Source: Arthrobacter sp. ISL-5 (GTDB lineage Bacteria; Actinomycetota; Actinomycetes; Actinomycetales; Micrococcaceae). Taken from it: a stretch of DNA of 64,000 nt. The DNA is taken from contig NZ_JAGGPM010000023.1 in NCBI RefSeq assembly GCF_018613835.1, positions 124,001 to 188,000 of the forward strand, read 5' to 3'. The notes under the pieces were generated by a model. That model did not search any database, was not told the DNA's origin, and saw only the letters and a list, made by a program, of their open reading frames with translations. The translations under genes and the position numbers were made by a program. Position 1 is the stretch's first letter; each line of letters opens with the position of its first letter. Shown here piece by piece: positions 28,724 to 40,778 of this stretch.

Positions 28724-28806
28724 CCGGACAAGCACAACTTAACTGATAGAAACCCCGGTCATCGTGAGCAACGATGATCACGAAAACAGGAGAGCAGGGA
28801 CTGCAG

Positions 28807-30444
<1,638 letters not shown>

Positions 30445-30455
30445 TTTCGCTGGCA

Positions 30456-30491
30456 GGGACTGCCGGAACCGCACAAGGTCCCGGCAGTCCC
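30456..30491 (+). other. Intercistronic hairpin between atpA and atpG
   Basis: GGGACTGCCGG (30456-30466) pairs perfectly with 30481-30491 around a 14-base loop, 12 bases after the atpA stop and 30 before the atpG start. No T tract follows, so an mRNA-stability or partial-attenuation role between high-copy alpha and single-copy gamma is more likely than full termination. Confidence 0.6.
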
Positions 30492-30520
30492 GGCCATCGG
30501 GATCTTAGGAAAGGATAAGT

Positions 30521-32949
<2,429 letters not shown>

Positions 32950-32950
32950 T

Positions 32951-33235
32951 ATGGCTGAGCTTGAGGTTGAGATTGTCGCGGCGGACCACTTTGTGTGGTC
33001 CGGAGCGGCCAAGATGGTCAAGGCCCGCACCAGCGATGGTGAAATCGGAATCCTGCCCGGCCACTCGCCCGTACTGGCGATTTTGGCCGAGGGTGAAATG
33101 GCAATCGAGCCTGTTTCCGGTGACCGCATTGCTGTAGTTGTTGACGGCGGATTCTTCTCCGTGGATAACAACCGCGTGGTTATTGTTGCTGACAACGCCC
33201 AGCTGGGTGACGCGGCCACTGCGGGGATCCGCTAG
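32951..33235 (+). CDS. atpC: ATP synthase F1 subunit epsilon, beta-sandwich only
   Basis: 94 residues. The N-terminal beta-sandwich is complete (MAELEVEIVAADHFVWSGAAK; DGEIGILPGHSPVLAIL; VVVDGGFFSVDNNRVVIVADNAQL). The reading frame stops at IR*, so the C-terminal helical hairpin of about 40 residues, which inhibits ATP hydrolysis in many bacteria, is absent. No frameshift is apparent: the downstream sequence in other frames does not resume helix-like sequence before the DUF2550 ATG eleven bases later. Confidence 0.93.
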   Translation: MAELEVEIVAADHFVWSGAAKMVKARTSDGEIGILPGHSPVLAILAEGEMAIEPVSGDRIAVVVDGGFFSVDNNRVVIVADNAQLGDAATAGIR

Positions 33236-33245
33236 CACGACCTTG

Positions 33246-33677
33246 ATGGACGTTACTGGTTTTCCGTTCATCGCAATAGCAACCGTCTTTGCGTTGCTGA
33301 TATTTACGCTGTGCCTTTTCGGGGTGCGCCGCTTCAATCTGCGGCGCGCCCTGGGCACGGTGGACGCCTCCATTTGCACAGCTGGTAAGAGCTGGCAGAT
33401 GGGGGTTTGTCGTTATCAGGACAACGAGCTGGAGTGGTTCAAGCTGCTCTCACTCAGCGTCCGTCCCCGGCACCGCTTCAAGCGCAGTTCCCTTGAGCTC
33501 CTGGGGCGCCGGCAGCCCACTGAGGCTGAGCTGGTCAAGGTCCAGCCGGACGTAGTCATCGTTGAGCTGCGTTACGAGGGCCAGGACGTCTTCCTGGCAA
33601 TGAAGTTTGACGCCTACACCGGATTGTCCTCCTGGCTCGAGGCTGGCCCGGTCATCGGGGTCGGCACCTGGCGCTGA
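33246..33677 (+). CDS. DUF2550 membrane protein after atp operon
   Basis: 143 residues with one N-terminal TM helix (about 6-25, FIAIATVFALLIFTLCLFGV) and a cytoplasmic or exposed domain carrying GVCRYQDNELEWFKLLSLS and LEAGPVIGVGTWR. This matches the DUF2550 family found after atpC in actinobacteria (Rv1312 in M. tuberculosis). Molecular role unknown; its conserved place suggests a link to ATP synthase or the membrane. A TTG directly before the ATG is an alternative start. Confidence 0.85.
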   Translation: MDVTGFPFIAIATVFALLIFTLCLFGVRRFNLRRALGTVDASICTAGKSWQMGVCRYQDNELEWFKLLSLSVRPRHRFKRSSLELLGRRQPTEAELVKVQPDVVIVELRYEGQDVFLAMKFDAYTGLSSWLEAGPVIGVGTWR

Positions 33678-33721
33678 AGCCAATGAATTTTTCCGGTCCT
33701 GAAAATATCTATGACACATAA

Positions 33722-33755
33722 AAATGATCCCCGGCACGAATGCCGAGGATCATTT
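33722..33755. terminator. Bidirectional terminator between DUF2550 and cspA
   Basis: Fifteen-base arms (33722-33736 and 33741-33755) with one C.A mismatch and loop CGAA; A-rich on the left and TTTGTTTC on the right. It lies between convergent genes and should stop both the atp operon and cspA. Confidence 0.9.
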
Positions 33756-33795
33756 GTTTCAAGGGCAAATTCCCATCAGGGAAGTCCTCGATAAA

Positions 33796-33999
33796 TTAGA
33801 CCAGCGTTACGCCGGTAGCCTGCGGGCCCTTGGCGCCCTGACCGATTTCGAACTGAACACGCTGGTTCTCGTCGAGGGTCTTGAAGCCACCCGTCTGGAT
33901 CTCGGAGTAGTGAACGAAGACATCGCCATCGGAGTCGTCCGGGGTGATGAAGCCGAAGCCCTTTTCAGCGTTGAACCACTTGACGGTTCCCTGTGCCAT
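33796..33999 (-). CDS. cspA: Cold-shock protein (CspA family)
   Basis: 67 residues, single OB-fold. Nucleic-acid-binding motifs RNP1 (KGFGFIT) and RNP2 (VFVHYS) are intact. Single-stranded RNA chaperone or antiterminator. The leader is long (about 170 bases), AT-richer than the surroundings, and holds a stem-loop, as is common for temperature-responsive csp mRNAs. Confidence 0.97.
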   Translation of the reverse strand: MAQGTVKWFNAEKGFGFITPDDSDGDVFVHYSEIQTGGFKTLDENQRVQFEIGQGAKGPQATGVTLV

Positions 34000-34123
34000 T
34001 TATTTCTCCTCATTATGGAACTAAATTAAGGCCAGCACACTTCGTACTGGTCTTGGTCACTCCGCGAGAAGAATCCTGGCCTGCAGCCCCGGTAAGACCG
34101 GAAATGCGTTGCAGGAGCTTCGC

Positions 34124-34145
34124 GCTCGCAACATGTCTTGCGAGC
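34124..34145 (-). promoter_or_regulatory. Stem-loop in cspA leader
   Basis: GCTCGCAA (34124-34131) pairs with TTGCGAGC (34138-34145) around six bases, in the first 50 bases of the predicted cspA mRNA. It could stabilise the mRNA or form part of a thermosensitive leader. Confidence 0.5.
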
Positions 34146-34175
34146 ATGAAAAACACCTACACAAAGACTGATACA

Positions 34176-34204
34176 AGAATTTCATGACAGCACGGTCTGG
34201 TCAA
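34176..34204 (-). promoter_or_regulatory. Predicted cspA promoter
   Basis: On the minus strand TTGACC (34204-34199) is followed after 17 bases by AATTCT (34181-34176). RNA would start near 34169 and run about 170 bases before the ATG. Confidence 0.55.
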
Positions 34205-34279
34205 CGGGCAAAACGCGGAATCGCATAAATTTTGGGCAAATCCAAAGTAAATGCGTGTATTGCCTTGCCTGCGGGAGCC

Positions 34280-34975
34280 TCAGAACAGCCGGGACTCGAT
34301 ATCGTCCACGCCCCGCATGGCGTCATAGTCCAGGGTGATGCAGTCAATCCCGCGGTCCGTTGCGAGCACGCGGGCCTGCGGCTTGATCTGCTGCGCGGCG
34401 AAGATCCCGCGGACAGGTGCCAGCAAGGGATCCCGGTTAAGCAGCTCCAGGTACCTCGTCAGCTGCTCCACGCCGTCGATGTCGCCGCGGCGTTTGAGCT
34501 CAATGGCCACGGTGGAGCCGTCCGCGTCCCTGGCGAGGATATCCACCGGGCCGATGGCCGTGAAGTACTCGCGCCGGATGAGTGAAAAGCCCGTGCCGAG
34601 CCTTTCGATCTGATCGGCCAGGAGGCGCTGCAGGTCGGCCTCCACGCCGTCCTTGATCAGGCCGGGATCCTGGCCCAGTTCATGGGAGGTGTCATGGAGC
34701 TGTTCATGGATGTTGATGATCAGCCTGTCGTCCGTCTTGGCGGACTGGACGGTCCACTGCTCGACGACACCGACTTCAACGTCAGTGTCATCAGGGGAGG
34801 ACACCCGCAGCGTGGCGGGAGGGCTCATCCAGTTCAGCGGCTTGTAGGAGCCGCCGTCGGAGTGAACCAGCACCGACCCATCAGCCTTCACCAGCAGGAG
34901 CCTGGTGGCGAGGGGGAGATGGGCTTTGAGCCGGCCTACATAATCAACGGAACAACGGGCTATGACTAGACGCAC
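34280..34975 (-). CDS. nucS: Mismatch endonuclease NucS/EndoMS
   Basis: 231 residues from a GTG at 34975. NucS cuts at mismatches and provides the MutS/MutL-independent mismatch repair of actinobacteria, working with the DNA clamp. The N-terminal DNA-binding domain is [25 protein letters not shown]; the nuclease core shows [23 protein letters not shown] (D and ExK catalytic residues) and QLTRYLELL. Its C-terminus ends SRLF, compatible with the short clamp-binding tail of the family. TAGTGT seven bases upstream supports leaderless transcription. Confidence 0.95.
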   Translation of the reverse strand: MRLVIARCSVDYVGRLKAHLPLATRLLLVKADGSVLVHSDGGSYKPLNWMSPPATLRVSSPDDTDVEVGVVEQWTVQSAKTDDRLIINIHEQLHDTSHELGQDPGLIKDGVEADLQRLLADQIERLGTGFSLIRREYFTAIGPVDILARDADGSTVAIELKRRGDIDGVEQLTRYLELLNRDPLLAPVRGIFAAQQIKPQARVLATDRGIDCITLDYDAMRGVDDIESRLF

Positions 34976-34982
34976 GCCGTAC

Positions 34983-34988
34983 ACACTA
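34983..34988 (-). promoter_or_regulatory. -10 element TAGTGT, leaderless nucS start
   Basis: On the minus strand the hexamer ends seven bases before the nucS GTG. Confidence 0.5.
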
Positions 34989-35079
34989 CCGCGTCGGCAG
35001 CGGGCACCGCGCACTGGGCCGCGTGCGTAACTCAGGGCGCGGGCGACCGGCTGCGGCAATAGAGCCGTTCCGGCTGGGG

Positions 35080-35085
35080 CAGAAT
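35080..35085 (+). promoter_or_regulatory. -10 element CAGAAT before zinc-ribbon gene
   Basis: The hexamer ends six bases before the ATG at 35092; GGAGG sits in the gap but too close to the ATG for normal use. Confidence 0.4.
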
Positions 35086-35091
35086 GGAGGC

Positions 35092-35448
35092 ATGCCCCGC
35101 TCGAACCGTCCCCGCCGTGCAAAGACGGGGCGTGCAACCCCTGGTAACGCTGCAGGCGGTGGAAAGCACGGTTCAGGGCCGGTGCCGGAACTTGACCTGG
35201 AGCGGGCCCGGGCCGGGATTGCCCGCCGCGAGAGCGCCCCGGACGGCGTCTGGATGGTGCGGACCATGACCGCGCGCAAGGCGGAGAAGGCCTACATCTG
35301 CCCCGGCTGTTCCACGGCCGTGCTGCCGGGAATCGCCCATCTTGTGGTGTGGGCCGACGACCACCTCTTCGGCGAGGCGGCCGGCTTGGCGGAGCGCCGG
35401 CACTGGCACACGAACTGCTGGACGTCGCGCAATTTCCGATACCGCTAA
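35092..35448 (+). CDS. Conserved actinobacterial protein with zinc-ribbon-like motif
   Basis: 118 residues. The N-terminal 35 are basic and low complexity ([18 protein letters not shown]); the C-terminal part has [20 protein letters not shown] and HWHTNCW, a CxxC...HxxC arrangement able to bind one zinc. Similar proteins are often labelled ATP/GTP-binding, but I see no P-loop, so I do not use that name. It faces away from nucS across 116 bases. Role unknown; a nucleic-acid-binding protein is possible. Confidence 0.75.
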   Translation: MPRSNRPRRAKTGRATPGNAAGGGKHGSGPVPELDLERARAGIARRESAPDGVWMVRTMTARKAEKAYICPGCSTAVLPGIAHLVVWADDHLFGEAAGLAERRHWHTNCWTSRNFRYR

Positions 35449-35507
35449 CCGCGATTGGCGGCTGGCCGCGCGGTCCGGCAGGGACGTAACGCGGCCAGCG
35501 CGGCAGA

Positions 35508-35513
35508 TAAGCT
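35508..35513 (+). promoter_or_regulatory. -10 element TAAGCT, leaderless hydrolase start
   Basis: The hexamer ends seven bases before the ATG at 35521. Confidence 0.5.
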
Positions 35514-35520
35514 GGTAGGC

Positions 35521-36321
35521 ATGACTTTTGACCCGACGTCGTACGTGTTCAGCCAGCCGTCCGAAACGACCGCCATCCGCGCGTCCACGGTTCTGCCGGC
35601 CCGGCGCGAAAACATCGAGATGCGCACCGAGGACGGCCGCACGCTGGTGGGCGAGCTGGCTCTGCCGGAGTCCGGCCGGGTCACGGCCACGCTGATAACA
35701 CTGCACCCGCTGCCCACGCACGGCGGCTTCATGGACTCGCACGTCTACCGCAAGGCCTCCTACCGGCTGCCGGCGCTGGCCGGGGTGGCGGTGCTGCGGT
35801 TCAACACCAGGGGAACGTCGTCGCCCAGGGGAACCAGCGACGGCGGGTTTGAAGAGGGCATCGGGGAGCGGTATGACGTTGAGGCGGCGGTGCGGTTCGC
35901 CGTCGAGCGGGGGCTGCCCAACCGCTGGCTGGTGGGCTGGTCGTTCGGGACCGAGCTGGCCCTGATGTACGGCGCCGTGGAACCGGTGGCGTCGCAGGTG
36001 GAAGGCGCCGTGCTGCTGTCACCGCCGCTGCACCGCGCCACGGACGCCCACCTGCAGCAGTGGGCGGCAGCGGGCAAGCCGCTGACAGTGCTCGTGCCGG
36101 AACACGACGACTACCTCCGCCCTGCCGAGGCTGCCAAGCGCTTCAGCCTGGTGCCCCAGGCACGGGTGGTGGGGGTCGACGGCGCCAAGCACCTTTGGGT
36201 GGGCGAGAAGCAGGCGGCGAGGGTGCTGAACGAAATCGTGGACGACGTCACGAGCAACGCTTCAGGCGCCGCCGGGCTGCCGCAGGAGTGGGCAGGGCCG
36301 GTGGCCACGGCCACCGCCTGA
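35521..36321 (+). CDS. Alpha/beta hydrolase
   Basis: 266 residues. Nucleophile elbow GWSFG (serine near residue 143), acid in VPEHDDYL, histidine in GAKHLWVG, and an HPLPTHGG oxyanion region typical of the YcjY/dienelactone-type small hydrolases that have THPHPxxGG. No signal peptide. Substrate unknown. The ATG at 35521 is supported by the -10 hexamer seven bases upstream; longer in-frame starts run through it. Confidence 0.85.
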   Translation: MTFDPTSYVFSQPSETTAIRASTVLPARRENIEMRTEDGRTLVGELALPESGRVTATLITLHPLPTHGGFMDSHVYRKASYRLPALAGVAVLRFNTRGTSSPRGTSDGGFEEGIGERYDVEAAVRFAVERGLPNRWLVGWSFGTELALMYGAVEPVASQVEGAVLLSPPLHRATDAHLQQWAAAGKPLTVLVPEHDDYLRPAEAAKRFSLVPQARVVGVDGAKHLWVGEKQAARVLNEIVDDVTSNASGAAGLPQEWAGPVATATA

Positions 36322-36394
36322 GCCGTGCCCTGAGGCCGCCCGCCTGAGGCCGCTTCCCGGGTGCCCCGTGTACGCCGTTCCTGCGGCTTTCCCG

Positions 36395-37699
36395 CTAGTG
36401 CTTGTCCTGGCGGACGATATAGATTTCCTTGACGAGGAGCAGGATCGCGGCCGCGGTGGGGATGGCGATCAGCGCTCCCAGCACTCCGAGGAGGCTGCCG
36501 CCGGCGATCACCGAGATGACCGCCACGGCACCGGGGACGGCCACGGCCTTTTGCATGATGCGCGGCGAGATGAAGTACGCCTCGAACTGGAGGTAGGCGA
36601 AGTAGCAGATGGCGTAGGCGACGGCCTGCTGCCAGCCCAGGGTCAGGGTGATCAGGATGACCACCACGCCGGCGATCAGGCCGCCGACCAGGGGAATGAA
36701 CGCGAGCAGCGCCACCACGAAGGTAAGAAGCACCGCGAAGGGCACGCCGATGATGGACATCACGATGAACGCGAACGTGGCATTCAGCAGGGCGACGAGA
36801 GCCTGCCCGGTCACATAGTTCCCCACCGAACGGGTGATGGCCTCGGACAGCGCCTCCACCCGGGGCCGCCTGGACCGCGGGGCAAGCCGGTATCCCCACT
36901 TTTTCATGGCAGGCAGGGCGGCGAGGAAGTACAGGCTGAGCACCAGCACAATCAGTGTCCCGAAGAGGCCGTTCGCGACGGTGGAGCCGAAGCCCACCAC
37001 GCCGCCGAAGATTCCGCCCATGGCCTCGGGGTTCTTGACGAACTTGTCCAGCTCCTCGGTGATGCGGTCGCGGACCCCGAACTGGCTGTCGAGCGTCCGG
37101 AAGAACTCCGAGTTGATGAAGTCGCGGACCCAGATCGGCGCCTGCTGGACGAGTTCCGTCACCTGCTCGACGATTGTGGGAATGAGGGTGGCAAAAAAGC
37201 CCACCACCGCAATGATCAGCACCGATACGGAGAGCAGGATGCCGGCGGGCCTCGGGATCTTTCGGGTTTCGAGCCAGCCCACCACCGGGTCAAGGCCCAG
37301 GGCAATGAAGAGCGCCGCCACAATCCACAGGAGAAGCTGGGTGGTGTTGGAACCGATCCAGTAGACCAGCAGGGCGAGGCCGACGCCGACGGTGCCCATG
37401 AAGCCGACGTACACGGGATGCTGCGCAGAAAGGCGGGGTCCGGGGGCGCCGAAGCGGGCGGTGTCGCTGGCAGCGGCCCCGGGCTCGAGGTTGTCCAGTT
37501 GCTCGGGGGGCATCTCAAAGCGGAGCCGCGGCTGCGCCCCGGGGATAGGCTGGCGAAGCCGGCGCAGCACGGAGACGAGCGCAGCAGGGCGGGCCCGGGC
37601 TGCGGGCACCTTCGCCTGCGGCGCCGAAGGATTCTCTGGGGGGCCGGCGTCGGGCAGGTTTTCCGGGCCGTGTGTGGACGGATCCGTCTGTTCAGTCAC
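36395..37699 (-). CDS. AI-2E family transporter
   Basis: 434 residues from a GTG at 37699. Eight TM helices of the AI-2E/PerM family, with the conserved GGLIAGVVVILITLTLGWQQAV and QFEAYFISPRIMQKAVAVP segments; a cytoplasmic N-terminal extension of about 95 residues is Pro/Ala-rich. Family members are now viewed as ion/H+ antiporters or permeases of varied substrate rather than true AI-2 exporters. Upstream sequence in frame lacks coding character, so the GTG is preferred over longer starts. Confidence 0.88.
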   Translation of the reverse strand: MTEQTDPSTHGPENLPDAGPPENPSAPQAKVPAARARPAALVSVLRRLRQPIPGAQPRLRFEMPPEQLDNLEPGAAASDTARFGAPGPRLSAQHPVYVGFMGTVGVGLALLVYWIGSNTTQLLLWIVAALFIALGLDPVVGWLETRKIPRPAGILLSVSVLIIAVVGFFATLIPTIVEQVTELVQQAPIWVRDFINSEFFRTLDSQFGVRDRITEELDKFVKNPEAMGGIFGGVVGFGSTVANGLFGTLIVLVLSLYFLAALPAMKKWGYRLAPRSRRPRVEALSEAITRSVGNYVTGQALVALLNATFAFIVMSIIGVPFAVLLTFVVALLAFIPLVGGLIAGVVVILITLTLGWQQAVAYAICYFAYLQFEAYFISPRIMQKAVAVPGAVAVISVIAGGSLLGVLGALIAIPTAAAILLLVKEIYIVRQDKH

Positions 37700-37840
37700 T
37701 GCTTTCGATGCCTTTTCCGTCCATGGCGCCGCGACTGCGGGCCGGATGTGATGATCATCGCAAACACTATCAGCCGCCTTGTCAATAGACGGATGGAGGC
37801 TGATTCGGGAGGTGGCCGGAGGCGTCTGTGAAGGGCCGAA

Positions 37841-37870
37841 CTGACTGATTGGTAACAAAACGGTTACTAT
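37841..37870 (+). promoter_or_regulatory. Predicted promoter of three-TM surface protein
   Basis: CTGACT (37841-37846) and TACTAT (37865-37870) are 18 bases apart in an AT-rich patch between divergent genes. RNA would start near 37877, only 13 bases before the first candidate ATG. Confidence 0.5.
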
Positions 37871-37889
37871 TGAAAGCAAACCCCCGCTG

Positions 37890-39638
37890 ATGATAGGTAT
37901 ACCTTTGCGTTTCAAGACTGCAGTTGCACTTGTGCTGCTCGGCCTCCTGACACTGCTGGCCGGAATCGGGCAGAAGACGATCTGGGCCCCGGCCGAGAGC
38001 GTCACGGCCACGGCTCCCGCTGATTCGAAAGCCGCGCCGCTGACCGTTATTGACCACAAACTGCGCACCCTCGAAGGGGGCACAGTCACCATCAAGGTCA
38101 AAGGCGAGGGCAGTTTCTTGCTCGCCGCCGGCCGCCCTGACGATGTCAACGCGTGGGTGGGCAAGACCGCCCACAACACGGTCACCGGACTCTCGGAAGA
38201 CAAGAATGCCCTGCAGGTGGTACGCACCGATGGTGAAGCCAAGGCGCCTACTCCGGCAGGATCGGATCTCTGGGTCTCCACGGAAAGCGCCAGCGGCGAG
38301 CTGGACTACACGTGGACCGCGCCGGCGGACGGCGATTGGTCGCTGCTGCTGGCCAGCGACGGCACCAAGCCCGCGCCGTCGTCGATTTCCATGACATTCC
38401 CCAATGACACGTCCACGCCGTGGGCTGTGCCGCTGATGGTCCTCGGCGGGCTCCTGATGATTGCCGGCGCTGCGCTGCTCGTCCTGAAGCCCAAGGGCGG
38501 GACGCCCGGGCAGGGCGGTTCCCTTCGCAGCCTGGGAAGCCAGTTTGCCAAGCGGGCCCGTGCCAAGGCCACCGCGAGGGCTTCCGCCAAGGCCGGCACC
38601 GGGTCCGGCACGCGGCTCGGCATGCTGGTCGCACTGTCCACGGCCGCGGTTCTCGCCGGTACCGGCGCAGCAGCCCAGGCCAGCCAGACGCCGGAGCCGG
38701 CCGCCTCCAGCGCGGCTCCTTCCGGGTCCGCTTCAGCGGCACCGGCCGCCGGTGATTCGCCTGTGCTCCTTGACGCCCAGTTCCGCCGCATCCTGGAACA
38801 GGTTGCGAGCGCCGCCGATGCCGGCGATGCCGCGAAGGATGCCAAGAAACTGACAGCCCGCGTCGCCGGAACGGAACTCGAGGTCCGGACGAACAATTAC
38901 AAGATCCGCTCGCGGGTGGCTTCCTACGATGCGCGCATGCCCGTGCGCCCCACGAAGCTCCTGACCACCGTCGTGACGAGCAAGCGCTCCTGGCCGCGGT
39001 CCGTCCTGGCGGTCACCCAGGGCGAAGGCAACGTGGTGCCGCAGCTTCTCACCCTCGTGCAGAGCTCCCCGCGGGAGAACTACAAACTCATTGGCACCAC
39101 TCCGCTGCAGCCGGGCACCACCTTCCCGTCGATCGAACGCGGCGGCACCGAGACCCTGGCCAAGGACGACAAGGCGGGGCTGCTGTACAGCGGCGAGGAA
39201 GCCCTCGCCGGTCTGGCGGACCGCCTGACCAAGGCCAACTCGACCTTCAAGGACAAGCTCGTGGAAGGGGAGTCCTCGCCGTACATCGCGGACACCCTTT
39301 CGTACCAGGCTGACGTGGTGAAGGAAGGCGTGAACGGCAAGTTCTCCTTTAGCCACAAGGTGGTCCCCGGAAGCACAGTGGTCTTCCGGACGGCGGACGG
39401 CGGCGCACTGGTTCTTGGCCGCCTCACGTTCAACTTCGACGGCACGCCGAAGTCCGAGGGCGACAAGCTGTCCATCGGAAGCGACGCGGCGGTTCTAGCC
39501 GGTGGCAAGGAAACCACAACCGGAATGGTGCTGAACTTCGCGGAGTCCATGGCCGTCTACGTGCCGCCGGCCGGTTCGAAGGACCCGATGAAGCTCGTGG
39601 CTGCCACCCGGGGACTCGTCGGAGCCAGCTTCAAGTAG
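37890..39638 (+). CDS. Three-TM membrane protein with large exterior domain
   Basis: 582 residues if started at ATG 37890; TTG 37905 (giving an RFKTAVALVLL start) is an equally good choice. TM1 is about 8-26, TM2 about 174-196 (VPLMVLGGLLMIAGAALLVL) and TM3 about 245-268. The 45-residue loop between TM2 and TM3 is full of Lys and Arg, hence cytoplasmic. So residues 27-173 and the C-terminal 310 residues should lie outside. The linker after TM3 is Ala/Ser/Pro-rich. Homologues in Arthrobacter are sometimes called glycosyl transferases, but I see no GT motif. Function unknown. Confidence 0.8.
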   Translation: MIGIPLRFKTAVALVLLGLLTLLAGIGQKTIWAPAESVTATAPADSKAAPLTVIDHKLRTLEGGTVTIKVKGEGSFLLAAGRPDDVNAWVGKTAHNTVTGLSEDKNALQVVRTDGEAKAPTPAGSDLWVSTESASGELDYTWTAPADGDWSLLLASDGTKPAPSSISMTFPNDTSTPWAVPLMVLGGLLMIAGAALLVLKPKGGTPGQGGSLRSLGSQFAKRARAKATARASAKAGTGSGTRLGMLVALSTAAVLAGTGAAAQASQTPEPAASSAAPSGSASAAPAAGDSPVLLDAQFRRILEQVASAADAGDAAKDAKKLTARVAGTELEVRTNNYKIRSRVASYDARMPVRPTKLLTTVVTSKRSWPRSVLAVTQGEGNVVPQLLTLVQSSPRENYKLIGTTPLQPGTTFPSIERGGTETLAKDDKAGLLYSGEEALAGLADRLTKANSTFKDKLVEGESSPYIADTLSYQADVVKEGVNGKFSFSHKVVPGSTVVFRTADGGALVLGRLTFNFDGTPKSEGDKLSIGSDAAVLAGGKETTTGMVLNFAESMAVYVPPAGSKDPMKLVAATRGLVGASFK

Positions 39639-39691
39639 ACCCGGCCTCACGTAAGCGCGGCCCGGCGTAACCCGGGTTCAGGCAGACCCGG

Positions 39692-39733
39692 GCAGGAGGC
39701 CCCGGCCCGGTGACCCGGGCCGGGGCCTCCTGC
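39692..39733. terminator. Perfect 19-bp hairpin
   Basis: Arms 39692-39710 and 39715-39733 are exact complements around loop TGAC. Extremely GC-rich with no T tract. It separates the surface-protein gene from the leaderless promoter of the thioredoxin/TPR gene. Confidence 0.8.
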
Positions 39734-39766
39734 GTCCGCCGTGCTTCCCGCGGCCGCAGGAGTGGC

Positions 39767-39772
39767 TAGAGT
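39767..39772 (+). promoter_or_regulatory. -10 element TAGAGT, leaderless thioredoxin/TPR start
   Basis: The hexamer ends seven bases before the ATG at 39780. Confidence 0.5.
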
Positions 39773-39779
39773 GGAAGCT

Positions 39780-40778
39780 ATGAGTTCGCCAGCATCCCGT
39801 CCTGTCCCTCCAGCCGCCGCCAGCCAGCTCAACCTCCGCGGCGCCGTCGATCTTTCCTCGCTCAAGCAGCGGCCCGCGCCGCCGGCGGCTGCGGCCGGAA
39901 ACGGCCCCGGAAATGTTCCGGCAGGCACTCCGGCGTCCGGGCAACCCGGCGCTGAGGGCCCCGCACTCCGGGTAGAGGTCACGGAAGCAAACTTCCAGGA
40001 CCTCGTTGAGTTGTCGGCGCAGGTGCCGGTCGTGTTCGCCCTTTGGGCAGCGTATTCGCCGGAATCCGCAGGCGTGCTGGACGCGCTGGAACGGATCGTC
40101 CAGAGCTATGCCGGACGGCTGGTCCTTGGCGCCGCCGACATCGACGCTTTCCCCCAACTGGCCCAGGCCTTCCAGGTGCAGGCCGTGCCCACCGCCGTGG
40201 CCGTGCTGAAGGGCCAGCCCGTGCCCCTGTTCCAGGGCGGAGCGGACGAACAGCAGATCCGCGCCCTCCTTGACGAACTGCTCAAGGTGGCTGCCGCAAA
40301 CGGCGTGTCCGGCAACGTGGGCGGCGCGGCGCAGGGCGAGCCCGCCCCCGCGCCCCTGCCGCCGCTGCACCAGAAGGCATTCGATGCCATCGAGGCAGGG
40401 GATTTCGCCGCTGCCGCCGCGGCCTACCGGCAGGCCCTCATCGAGATGCCGGCTGACGCCGAGGCGAAGGCCGGACTCGCGCAGGTTGAGCTCATGGACC
40501 GCCTCCAGAAACTGTCCGGACCTGACGGCGATGCCCTCCGCCAGCTCGCGGCGGACGAACCCGACAACCTCACGGCCCAGCTGGGCGTTGCCGACCTGGA
40601 CATCGCCGGCGGCCACGTGGAGGATGCCCTGAACCGGGTGGTCGGCTTCATCGGCAGGAATTTCGGTCCGGAACGTGAGACCGCCCGGATCCGCCTCCTG
40701 GAGCTCTTCGACGTCGTCGGAGCCACCGACGAGCGCGTCGCGAAGGCCCGCCAGGCTTTGGCCCGGGTGCTGTTTTAG
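39780..40778 (+). CDS. Thioredoxin-fold/TPR protein (CnoX/YbbN-like), no redox cysteines
   Basis: 332 residues. A disordered N-terminus (1-62), a thioredoxin fold (about 64-175) and TPR helices (about 195-332). At the active-site position the sequence reads FALWAAYSPES (92-96), so both cysteines of CxxC are replaced; the cis-proline loop QAVPTAV is kept. E. coli CnoX has SxxC and works as a holdase partner of GroEL and DnaK; this version can have no thiol chemistry and probably acts only as a binding chaperone or adaptor. Corresponds by order to M. tuberculosis Rv1324. The stop overlaps the next GTG. Confidence 0.9.
   Translation: MSSPASRPVPPAAASQLNLRGAVDLSSLKQRPAPPAAAAGNGPGNVPAGTPASGQPGAEGPALRVEVTEANFQDLVELSAQVPVVFALWAAYSPESAGVLDALERIVQSYAGRLVLGAADIDAFPQLAQAFQVQAVPTAVAVLKGQPVPLFQGGADEQQIRALLDELLKVAAANGVSGNVGGAAQGEPAPAPLPPLHQKAFDAIEAGDFAAAAAAYRQALIEMPADAEAKAGLAQVELMDRLQKLSGPDGDALRQLAADEPDNLTAQLGVADLDIAGGHVEDALNRVVGFIGRNFGPERETARIRLLELFDVVGATDERVAKARQALARVLF

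Noticed and set aside
35092..35448. ATP/GTP-binding annotation for the zinc-ribbon protein
   Set aside because: No P-loop or other nucleotide-binding motif in the 118 residues.
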